The translations under genes were made by a program, and so were the position numbers. From assembly GCA_032622095.1 (NCBI GenBank), contig CP136066.1, positions 95,811,319-95,875,318 on the forward strand: a stretch of DNA of 64,000 nt. The letters run 5' to 3'. Each line of letters opens with the position of its first letter. Position 1 is the first letter of the stretch. Below the pieces are notes generated by a model. That model made no database searches. It saw nothing but the letters and a program-made list of their open reading frames with translations, and was not told the DNA's origin. Positions 10,032-20,300 of the stretch are shown in pieces. The DNA is from Siphonodentalium dalli (lineage: Eukaryota; Mollusca; Scaphopoda; Gadilida; Siphonodentaliidae).

Positions 10032-10740
10032 TATATCCATAATATTTGAATTCAGCATGTGCCTGACCTGATTATGTTGATATAATATACAAGTTTTGAT
10101 CTAAGAAACGTCTAATTATTATTGTATACATATAAATTCTAATATAAAAAATAAACGCCAGTCACAGACGTTTTTGTATAAGGTTAAATATGCATGATCC
10201 TTCTTTATCAATATGCGAGAACGCCTGGTGATCACATGCATCATATATATGGCCTTTGAATGCTGACAGGACCTGAAGTTTGAAGTTATAAATTCTAGAT
10301 ATAAACTGGTCCGATAACTGATAGATCCATGCATATGGGTTATATAACGTTGTAACAATGCATTGGCATTATGATGTGACATCGTTGCGGGTTCCATCCG
10401 CCAAACGAGAAAGGAATCCCGAACTGCAACTAATACCTGCACATTTCGGGATCACCGTACTGACAATATAAATGAACCACATGCGATTTCTTTATATATG
10501 CGTGAACAAATTACCATTTATAACTGAAATGGTCATGGTTCCTTGGTATGACATACTGAGATATCCCTCAGAAACTCAGAAAAAACTTCGGTCCCTATTT
10601 GAAAGCGACGACAATTTCTGACATTTGAATACGTCGGTCTGGGAAATAGTTGTCCGCATGCAGACTTGAATTTCATGCAATTTCGAGTAACTTTGATTCT
10701 CGGGACACAGAGTTAATGCCCCATGGGCATGGCAGCTTAA
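10032..10740. other. No gene seen
   Basis: AT-rich unique sequence. A minus-strand open stretch (10,119-10,442) is broken by small indels in copies 2 and 3, so I do not call it coding. Confidence 0.5.
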
Positions 10741-10988
10741 CCCTTTCATAACGGAGGCTGTGCTGGCGCATCATTAAATACCCTGTGCTAGTGCATTCTC
10801 TTATATATGCGAGTCGACCATATATGGATCGCCTCGCATTTATAAGAGAATGCACTGGCTTACACCATCAAGGTAAATATTGTTAAGCCAGTGTATTATC
10901 ATATATATGCGAGGCGACTCGCATATATAAGAGAATGCATTGGCACAGGGTTTTCGAAAAAATTCAGGGAGCTCCCGTCATGGAAGGG
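10741..10988. mobile_element. piggyBac-like MITE of 248 bp with TATATGCGAG hairpins
   Basis: TTAA flanks both sides (10,737-10,740 and 10,989-10,992). The ends are CCCTTTCATAACGG and CCGTCATGGAAGGG. The interior repeats TTCTCTTATATATGCGAG and its complement several times, giving nested hairpins. Mirrors are 23,578-23,825 and 56,795-57,042, and a solo fragment lies at 40,811-40,867. No coding capacity. Confidence 0.7.
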
Positions 10989-11088
10989 TTAAAGCCTGAA
11001 TTTATGATCGCTGTGTTACACCCCGGTCCGGCGCCGTTTAATTTTAGACTTAGATAATGCTTATTGTATGTGAACACATATATAAAAT

Positions 11089-11266
11089 TTAGCTATTCGC
11101 GGATAATTTAGACCATTTCTGTTCTCCATTATTTTCAGTCTCCAACATGAATTCAGGTATGAATTCTGGACGACGAACAATCATGGGTGTCGACCCCCTC
11201 TCACTCTTGCTTGTTGCTGGACGACCGAACAGCTCACCCCTGGAAAACGTCGTCGTGCTGAAACTC
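11089..11266 (-). CDS. Candidate terminal coding exon, unknown protein (copy 1)
   Basis: On the minus strand a strong acceptor (TATTCTCTTGCAG) opens a 178-base exon: one split-codon base, 58 codons and a TAA. It contains TTTFSRGELFGRPATSKSER, PMIVRRPEFIPEFMLE and NGEQKWSKLSANS, an ordinary-looking globular composition. In copy 3, three changes fall in this frame and two are synonymous (AGG to CGG, ACA to ACG; the third is Ser to Gly). Upstream exons should lie at higher coordinates in this copy but I could not identify them. No obvious AATAAA follows the stop. No family recognised; it may be a gene fragment. Confidence 0.4.
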
Positions 11267-14200
11267 CTGCAAGAGAATACTAGAGATCCTGACAATGTTA
11301 TATCTGTCTGATCGTTTCCTCATCACACAGGGACGTGGTGACAGGTGGGTGTCTCTTCCTCCCAACTATAAGCTAAACAAATTCAACCGTTGAAAATAAT
11401 AATGCTCGACAAAACGTCGATGGGAATAAGTTAAAATTGTTCTGACATTTTGATTCTCCAACAAATTTTAGCGGCGAAATTTGCTACTTTGTTGTACCAT
11501 TATAGGTCAGTTTGGAACTTTCCATCAATTGGCAACTTGCGGTATACAAGTACCAGGTGGAAAATTGCAACCGGGTGGGGGGCATGGAATTGGACAGACT
11601 TGGAATATTTCTGTCAGACTAAAGAGGGAGTACTTGGAAATTCTATCTTGCATGGACAGCACTGCGTCTTCACCCACCCACCCAAATTGAGAACATCTAG
11701 CCGCGTTCCTGAATGACGGTATCCACACCACAACGGCGGATTCGGCATGTCATCACATTGTGCATTTGTTTTATGTAAATATATTATACATTCCTGGTGG
11801 GGTGGCTGAAAGTATGAATAAACTATCTGGAAAAATTATAGCGACTCGTAATCTTCATGCATCAAAAAATCGTGCATACAAATTTGGGTTAATAGAGTGA
11901 ACCGAATACATATTTGGTTCAATGGATGTCTCACATTTTCCATGTCACCGTAATAAAATACGTCCATAAAAACACGAAATACTAAGTCATCGTTCGAAGT
12001 TTATCAGCTCTTTACAATTTTTCCGCACATAAGTTATGTCAACGCTCTGTATTTTTTACCTTATACCAGGAAATAACAAGAAAACCAATGTCAGAAACGG
12101 TAACGCGCTCAAGATCATATATTATATACCCATGAATGTAATTATAGAATATAAAATATATTGGTTTCACGAATGACCAACTCATAATTCCGTTAAAACA
12201 ACTAATCCTCAAATTATTACGGCTTAGCACTGAAGGTTTCTGAGTCATGCATCTCACCAGAATTCCCAACTACACCTTTTACCGGACTCGACCTCCGGGT
12301 CGCAATTCGACTTTTAATCCGTCCCAAAAGTTCCCATTTCTATAAATAAAACGCCCATGGCCCATGTGTACCAAGAATCAGCGAAACATTATACGCGCGG
12401 AGCGAGAAACTAGCACAGAGCGCTCTTTATTATTCCAAGCCGAAGTCAACAAGGCTCTGTTGGTTTATTTGTTTGTTTTTATATTTGATTATTTATCGAG
12501 CTACATTGATCACTGGAAACATGATACAATGAGACAAAAGTGCGAAATTAATAGACTAGCACTAAACGCTTACGTTAAAGATTGTCTATCTCTTCCTGGA
12601 ACCATGCACTTTCTACAACAACAACAACAACAACACAATTTCGAGGAGACTCGTTTTTAGACACGTTAGAACTGCTGTTCACAAACACACACATCTGGTG
12701 TTACAAATAGTTAACATAAAAGTGTTCTAAAGGATAAATTTTCAATTAAAATGTAGTAATGTTATAAAAATAGCCGCATAAACTGTCCAGATTCCTAGAA
12801 AATAATTCAAAGAAAAATTAAGTTCCTAGTGACTGAAGGTCCAATGGACTGATTACCATGACTGGTATTTATTATTTTACACCCCGAATCTATACAAGAA
12901 GATCAGAGAAGAGATATATCATCTATACGATTACGAGTCGCTTTATCAATTAATGAATGACAATTATATACGCTGAAGGTGTCCAATCACATTTAGCGTT
13001 CGTTGCTATATACATGTATGCATGTTATATATGTATATGTGCATGTTCATTGTTCTGTGCATTGTTTTGTTCATTGTCTGTGTTCTAATAAAATGTTCCA
13101 AATACATGCTGTGTTCAGTGACATCGTCCACGATAATTAGCTATGGGGTTGTGGGGGCCAGTGATGCTGTTAATAAATAGTAATTTCGTGATCAAATCAG
13201 AACATCCATCGTCTGCATGAAACATTCAAAAAAACATATATATATATTCCAAACTAAATTAATAACAGATGTTGCAAACCTATAGGAAGAGCAATATCTT
13301 GATTGGGGGCCAGTTTGCACCATCCAGTGTGGCCAGTATTATTTATTTTTGTTAAATATAACTGTAATTGAATGTTTCATACATATACTTCATACCTTTG
13401 GTATAACGAACTACCCCTGACAAGAAAGGGTACTACGTCACTGTGTTCTTCGGTCAGTTGTCGTTTTGACATATCCGTAGTTACGATTACGGTTTTGAGA
13501 ATCCAAGTATGGACATACGAGCTTTGCATGCAATCGTCGAGCCAACCACTGGAAGATATATAGTCCACGACATATTTTGACTATGAACACTCGTTGCTGC
13601 CTGTGTGTTTACTTACTTTGTGACCGATGTAACCGGTTAACGGTAATTCTGATTGAACCCCACCCCCACATGGCGCCTGACGCATGACGATTAATTACTA
13701 GATATAATACGAGCTTCATTTTTAAACACGCAACAAGTCATTGAAAACAACCCACCACTGTCATCATCTCACGACTTTGTCTGTCCCCCTTTTGTCTTCT
13801 ATTTTCTCCTCCCCCTCTCTTTCTCTCTATTACCCTCTCGGCATCCTTCTGTCCATAACAATCTTTTTCCTCTTTTCCATCCCTGATTCAAATTATGTTA
13901 TTTATCTCGAATTCTCCGAAAACCTGTATTTCCAAACATTCCCGCTGACCTATACCCCCCTTGTCTGATCCTCGCTTCCAAAAATTAACACTTCTAATAT
14001 GCTTATATGTGTCATCTGTATATTATGCTATCTGTTTTGATTTGGAAATAAAAAATATATTTACACCAACCACTGACTAAGATATGATAACAACATAATT
14101 AGGTAAAAAATATATAATCACGACAAAAAACATCACCTCACTGAGAGTGGCAAGGAGTTTGAACGCCACTATATTATAACAAACGGACTCTTAATCGTTA

Positions 14201-14281
14201 AATCTGCTAACAGATTTTTGGACCGTCTGAAAAATTTATGACTACTGTTTGCTATTCGTAATTCTTATCAATAGTAGTTAG
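11267..14281. other. Unassigned region: no firm gene
   Basis: Contains short open stretches that do not hold up. One (11,525-11,731, minus) ends in a Cys/Pro-rich tail (CPIPCPPPGCNFPPGTC) but is frameshifted in copy 3 by loss of one C. Another (12,364-12,660, plus; 98 residues with a variable Gln run) stays open in all three copies but has no recognisable similarity. A TATAAATA lies about 20 bp upstream of its ATG, too close for that ATG to be used. 13,740-13,970 is a pyrimidine-rich tract. A 71-bp block (12,076-12,146) recurs at 41,297-41,368. Confidence 0.45.
12616..12633 (+). repeat. CAA microsatellite, 6 units (copy 1)
   Basis: (CAA)6. The matching tracts are (TTG)9 at 21,925-21,951 in copy 2 and (TTG)5 at 55,156-55,170 in copy 3, a useful marker of copy identity. 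Confidence 0.9.
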
Positions 14282-17200
14282 TCATACAAAAGGTGTCCAA
14301 CCATGGGGGATATGTGTGCATCGGTTGCCTAAGTCAATTTCCAGATGCGGGATTTTCGGTCTAAAACCCCTAAATTTCTTCGCCTCTAATTCTACTGGGT
14401 CATCGTGCGGTCGATGATCGATCCCGCGACTGTATACGGTCGTAAATTTACTATCACTTCCTGCATAAATGGCTTGTTCAAATCGGACAATAAATGCCAT
14501 TTGTGAGAATATAATTGTTGAAATTACTTTAATTAGAGGTATATTAGCAGGTAGCAAATAAAAAACAACATCAACAAAACATAAAACAAACAAAAACAAG
14601 TTAAATGTTGCTGCCATGTTATAAAATTAGAAGTTTTAACGTGCAAATAAAAAATAAGACTCTTATAGCCGGACGCAAGTTCTTCCCCGTCGCTGGCGCA
14701 GTCACTACGTGTATTAATATTTGGCTAGATGAGCATTATAATTATTGGGGTATTTTCCACGGTAATAAGGACTGAGGTGGCTTTATTTTACCGGTGGCTT
14801 TTTCCGAAATGAAAACTTTGATTCTGGGAACAATTATTGAATCAAACTAAGCTTCCAACTGTTAGCATAATAGATTAGTTACGAGGATAATAAACGGCAA
14901 ATTCAATGTTAAAAACGGGTGATATTTTTTTTCTGTCAGGAATTGTCTGACTGATTGATTGATGCTTTAATCTCATAATTTCAAATGAAAATTGAGAAAT
15001 AGAGAAAGCTATTTACAACAGAATTTGAGATATATACACATATTTTACATATCTCCGTTGCAATGGGTGCAATAACCGAACCCAAATTCGAACTTGACCT
15101 GTATTTCTATGTGATTAATCCACATAACAAATGTGAAGGCTATCGGATAATCAAATATACAAATATACAAAATAATCAGCAAGTCGAAAAGAGGCATAAC
15201 TCCGCCATGCAGTAATGGCCGAACCGGATTCAAATTCGAAATTGATCGGAAAATGATAGATATTGCCCCAGTGTGTCCCGGAATCGCTTACAATTTGTGG
15301 TTGATGAATGAAATTGGCTATTCTGCCTTCTATACATTTATTCCAAATGCCGATATAATCCGATCAACTCCGAATCGACGATAATAAGGTAAAATCAGTT
15401 TCGATTCAGTGGGTGCATGTTATTGTTATTATAACTCCACCCATACATAGATATGTGTAGGATGTACTCCGGGTATGATTTCTCTTATATTTGAGTTGAG
15501 GAATATTCACCAAAATCCAAGATGACGGCCAAAATTGCGACCAGAAATTAAAATATCACGACAGTAATGGCCGAACCGGATTCAAATTCGAACTTGGGTT
15601 CTCACATGAATGCCACATACCAAGTGTAATCAAATTGTGTCGAATACTATTCAAGTTATCATCCTGTTAACAAACTTTTCGTTGAGACGGACACGCATAC
15701 GGACGGACGGGCACCACTCATTTCTATAGTCCACCGATTATTTATTTTCGGGAGACAACAAGATGAGAAATTGGCACCTGCTATTGTCCCCGTTTCTCAC
15801 TAATTTATCTAGATTTCAACTACATGTGGACTTGACTGCGTGAGATAGACTATCAAAGATTACGTGTATTATGATATATGCTACGGCGACGAATGACTGC
15901 ACACGTCACATCGCGGATGAACTTGTCCGTTGGGCATCCAAAATGGGTACGATATCGGTGAAGTGGTCATCGTCATATTATATGGTTCTTGCATAAATAT
16001 ACCCAGGATTCCCCAAAACGTACGTGCGATCAAATTGAATCTCCCGATTCACCCATGGAATCAACTATCCTCTAATTAACACAAAATAAATACTGAATGC
16101 ACAAACGTACATGTTGTACTCGAAACTACACTAACATCGATTACTTGAAATCGAAATTACATAATAAATAATAAAAACGATTAATTTGAAAGCCGTTTTT
16201 TTTATGAAATTTTGATCCTGAGTCATTTATGCACGTTTAATTTTCTTCCTTAATATAATCATCTAAAAAAAGTGGCCGCAGAGTCTCCAGACAAGATGGC
16301 GGCCAATTTGTTTGATATGCAAGAGGTCTTTTCGGTCGCCGTTATAGTAAATATCATATCACATGTAGTTTTATTTTCAATTCGATTCGTTATGCTAATA
16401 TACAGCGCTTACAAATTTTCCAAAAACCTGACGGCAAAATCCATTATGGCGGCTAACATGGCGGCCGAAATGTGAACAAATGCTAACTTTACGACATTTC
16501 ACCGCTCATCGTTTGTCTGTGGGAAAACATATTGGCTCGATTTTATACATTTATCTTATAGAGCGTTATTTGCGCATACAATGCCTCCATAATATGCATT
16601 CATGGTGGGATAAGTTTGCCCGATATGACGTTTTCCAAATGCCGGTATAATCCGATCAACGCCGAATCGACTCTAATAACGTGATATCTGTTTCGATTCA
16701 GTGGCTGTTATGGTTATTATAACACCACCATATATATCTATATATGTGTTTGTAGGAAATACACCGGTTAGGATTGCTCTTATATTTGAATTAAGGAATA
16801 TTCATCCAAATCCAAGATGGCTGCCAATATGGCGACCATAAATTAAAAGATTACAACAGTGAGCGTTGTTGTCACGACAACTCCGCCATGCTTACTGTTG
16901 TGATGCGAAGTACCTGAAATAATCAAAGCTGGTATCGTTTCAAACACATGTGAGCTTGCTGTCCGGAAATTAGTTTAGTTTTAGATAAAACTTGGCATAG
17001 GAAGAGATAGATCACCTTTAGACCGGTAGGTAGGGAGTCTCTACCAGCGCGAAATCTCGACAGACTTTGGCCCGAGCTATTTCAAAATTGTTTTTCTCTG
17101 CATCGTACTTGAGATTTGTGGTGCTTTTTATGCAGGAAGTCGACATCGAAGCGAAGGTAGCAAAAATGCAAATATTTGAGTACTTTTCAAAAACGTATGT

Positions 17201-17295
17201 CAACAGGAATTTTCTCGGGTGGACACGCTATTTCTGGAGGCAGTGATAATATACGCCCATATTTCCCAGTAGAATTAGAGGCAAAGGATTTAGGG
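14282..17295. other. Transposon-like repeats near the palindrome centre, no gene
   Basis: Two diverged blocks, about 15,350-15,560 and 16,630-16,850, share TTGGATTT(T/G)G(A/G)TGAATATTCC-type sequence, a TATAAGAG core and TCGATTCGG(A/C)GTTGATCGGATTATA(T/C)CGGCATTTGG (read on the minus strand). A tail near 15,680-15,740 (ACGGACGGACGGGCACCACTC) resembles the 3' end of common invertebrate repeats. A 111-residue minus-strand open frame (14,282-14,617) is closed by a stop in copy 2 and a frameshift in copy 3, so it is not called. Confidence 0.5.
15250..15340 (+). repeat. 91-bp patch derived from the foldback family, only in copy 1
   Basis: The interval replaces about 4-5 bp found in copies 2 and 3 (GATCGG then GACG then TTCCAAATG). 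It closely matches the reverse complement of about 48,018-48,108, including TGCCCCAGTGTGTCC and ATCGCTTACAATTTGTGGTT, with only a few mismatches. Confidence 0.85.
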
Positions 17296-17344
17296 TGCGG
17301 CTGAGTAAATCCATATACGGAGGCGGGATTTTCGATCTAACTAC
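17296..17344. other. 49-bp asymmetric spacer at the palindrome centre
   Basis: The left arm ends with GGATTTAGGG at 17,295 and the right arm starts with CCCTAAATCC at 17,345. The spacer (TGCGGCTGAGTAAATCC...CTAACTAC) is not palindromic. It is continuous with copy 2, since copy 3 carries the same sequence at 49,181-49,229 joined to the same rightward sequence. Confidence 0.9.
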
Positions 17345-20300
17345 CCCTAAATCCTTTGCCTCTAATTCTACTGGGAAATATGGGCGTATATTATCACTGC
17401 CTCCAGAAATAGCGTGTCCACCCGAGAAAATTCCTGTTGACATACGTTTTTGAAAAGTACTCAAATATTTGCATTTTTGCTACCTTCGCTTCGATGTCGA
17501 CTTCCTGCATAAAAAGCACCACAAATCTCAAGTACGATGCAGAGAAAAACAATTTTGAAATAGCTCGGGCCAAAGTCTGTCGAGATTTCGCGCTGGTAGA
17601 GACTCCCTACCTACCGGTCTAAAGGTGATCTATCTCTTCCTATGCCAAGTTTTATCTAAAACTAAACTAATTTCCGGACAGCAAGCTCACATGTGTTTGA
17701 AACGATACCAGCTTTGATTATTTCAGGTACTTCGCATCACAACAGTAAGCACGGCGGAGTTGTCGTGACAATAACGCTCACTGTTGTAATCTTTTAATTT
17801 ATGGTCGCCATATTGGCAGCCATCTTGGATTTGGATGAATATTCCTTAATTCAAATATAAGAGCAATCCTAACCGGTGTATATTTCCTACAAACACATAT
17901 ATAGATATATATGGTGGTGTTATAATAACCATAGCAGCCACTGAATCGAAACAGATATCACGTTATTAGAGTCGATTCGGCGTTGATCGGATTATACCGG
18001 CATTTGGAAAACGTCATATCGGGCAAACTTATCCCACCATGAATGCATATTATGGAGGCATTGTATGCGCAAATAACGCTCTATGAGATAAATGTATAAA
18101 ATCGAGCCAATATGTTTTCCCACAGAGACAAACGATGAGCGGTGAAATGTCGTAAAGTTAGCATTTGTTCACATTTCGGCCGCCATGTTAGCCGCCATAA
18201 TGGATTTTGCCGTCAGGTTTTTGGAAAATTTGTAAGCGCTGTATATTAGCATAACGAATCGAATTGAAAATAAAACTACATGTGATATGATATTTACTAT
18301 AACGGCGACCGAAAAGACCTGTTGCATATCAAACAAATTGGCCGCCATCTTGTCTGGAGACTCTGCGGCCACTTTTTTTAGATGATTATATTAAGGAAGA
18401 AAATTAAACGTGCATAAATGACTCAGGATCAAAATTTCATAAAAAAACGGCTTTCAAATTAATCGTTTTTATTATTTATTATGTAATTTCGATTTCAAGT
18501 AATCGATGTTAGTGTAGTTTCGAGTACAACATGTACGTTTGTGCATTCAGTATTTATTTTGTGTTAATTCGAGGATAGTTGATTCCATGGGTGAATCGGG
18601 AGATTCAATTTGATCGCACGTACGTTTTGGGGAATCCTGGGTATATTTAGGCAAGAACCATATAATATGACGATGACCACTTCACCGATATCGTACCCAT
18701 TTTGGATGCCCAACGGACAAGTTCATCCGCGATGTGACGTGTGCAGTCATTCGTCGCCGTAGCATATATCATAATACACGTAATCTTTGATAGTCTATCT
18801 CACGCAGTCAAGTCCACATGTAGTTGAAATCTAGATAAATTAGTGAGAAACGGGGACAATAGCAGGTGCCAATTTCTCATCTTGTTGTCTCCCGAAAATA
18901 AATAATCGGTGGACTATAGAAATGAGTGGTGCCCGTCCGTCCGTATGCGTGTCCGTCTCAACGAAAAGTTTGTTAACAGGATGATAACTTGAATAGTATT
19001 CGACACAATTTGATTACACTTGGTATGTGGCATTCATGTGAGAACCCAAGTTCGAATTTGAATCCGGTTCGGCCATTACTGTCGTGATATTTTAATTTCT
19101 GGTCCCAATTTTGGCCGTCATCTTGGATTTTGGTGAATATTCCTCAACTCAAATATAAGAGAAATCATACCCGGGGTACTTCCTACACATATCTATGTAT
19201 GGGTGGAGTTATAATAACAATAACATGCACCCACTGAATCGAAACTGATTTTACGTTATTATCGTCGATTCGGAGTTGATCGGATTATATCGGCATTTGG
19301 AACGTCCCGATCAATTTCGAATTTGAATCCGGTTCGGCCATTATTGCATGGCGGAGTTATGCCTCTTTTGGACTTGCTGATTATTTTGTATATTTGTATA
19401 TCTGATTATCCGATAGCCTTCACATTTGTTATGTGGATTAATCACATAGAAATACAGGTCAAGTTCGAATTTGGGTTCGGTTATTGCACCCATTGCAACG
19501 GAGATATGTAAAATATGTGTATATATCTCAAATTCTGTTGTAAATAGCTTTCTCTATTTCTCAATTTTCATTTGAAATTATGAGATTAAAGCATCAATCA
19601 ATCAGTCAGACAATTCCTGACAGAAAAAAAATATCACCCGTTTTTAACATTGAATTTGCCGTTTATTATCCTCGTAACTAATCTATTATGCTAACAGTTG
19701 GAAGCTTAGTTTGATTCAATAATTGTTCCCAGAATCAAAGTTTTCATTTCTGAAAAAGCCACCGGTAAAATAATGCCACCTCAGTCCTTATTACCGTGGA
19801 AAATATCCCAATAATTATAATGCTCATCTAGCCAAATATTAATACACGTAGTGCCGTGCCAGCGACGAGGAAGAACTTGCGTCCGGCTATAAGAGTCTTA
19901 TTTTTTATTTGCACGTTAAAACTTCTAATTTTATAACATGGCAGCAACATTTAACTTGTTTTTGTTTGTTTTATGTTTTGTTGATGTTGTTTTTTATTTG
20001 CTACCTGCTAATATACCTCTAATTAAAGTAATTTCAACAATTATATTCTCACAAATGGCATTTATTGTCCGATTTGAACAAGCCATTTATGCAGGAAGTG
20101 ATAGTAAATTTACGACCGTATACAGTCGCGGGATCGATCATCGACCGCACGATGACCCAGTATAATTAGAGGCGAAGAAATTTAGGGGTTTTAGACCGAA
20201 AATCCCGCATCTGGAAATTGACTTAGGCAACCGATGCACACATATCCCCCATGGTTGGACACCTTTTGTATGACTAACTACTATTGATAAGAATTACGAA

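Larger units (their letters stand above)
1..17295 (+). repeat. Copy 1 of the triplicated segment (left arm of giant palindrome)
   Basis: The whole interval is matched in reverse complement by 17,345-40,567, apart from the 6.1-kb insertion in that arm, and most of it is matched again by 49,181-63,990. Near the centre paired positions sum to 34,640 (for example 17,018-17,203 with 17,437-17,622). At the outer end base 1 pairs with 40,567. Differences are scattered SNPs and small indels. The arm may continue to the left of the window. Seen directly; mechanism inferred. Confidence 0.95.

Noticed and set aside
11525-11731. Frame ending in a Cys/Pro-rich tail
   Set aside because: Loss of one C in a C-run breaks it in copy 3, and the opposite strand is equally open.
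12270-12310. tRNA B-box-like GGTCGAGTCCGG (minus strand)
   Set aside because: No matching A box or cloverleaf could be drawn, so no tRNA or tRNA-derived SINE is called.
12364-12660. 98-residue frame with a Gln run, open in all copies
   Set aside because: No family similarity, the TATA-like motif is too close to the ATG, and the Gln run is a simple CAA microsatellite. Not enough to call a gene.
13741-13968. Frame containing ENLYFQ, the TEV protease recognition sequence
   Set aside because: Chance occurrence in a pyrimidine-rich tract. There is no vector sequence around it, and copies 2 and 3 show it is native DNA.
14282-14617. 111-residue frame with a hydrophobic, signal-like N-terminus
   Set aside because: Copy 2 has a TAA near 20,163 and copy 3 a 7-bp deletion that shifts the frame. 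The sequence is part of a repeated non-coding block.
16272-16475. Short frame beginning MAAESPDKMAANLF
   Set aside because: The Met-Ala-Ala runs come from repeated AAGATGGCGGCC cores. No coding signal.
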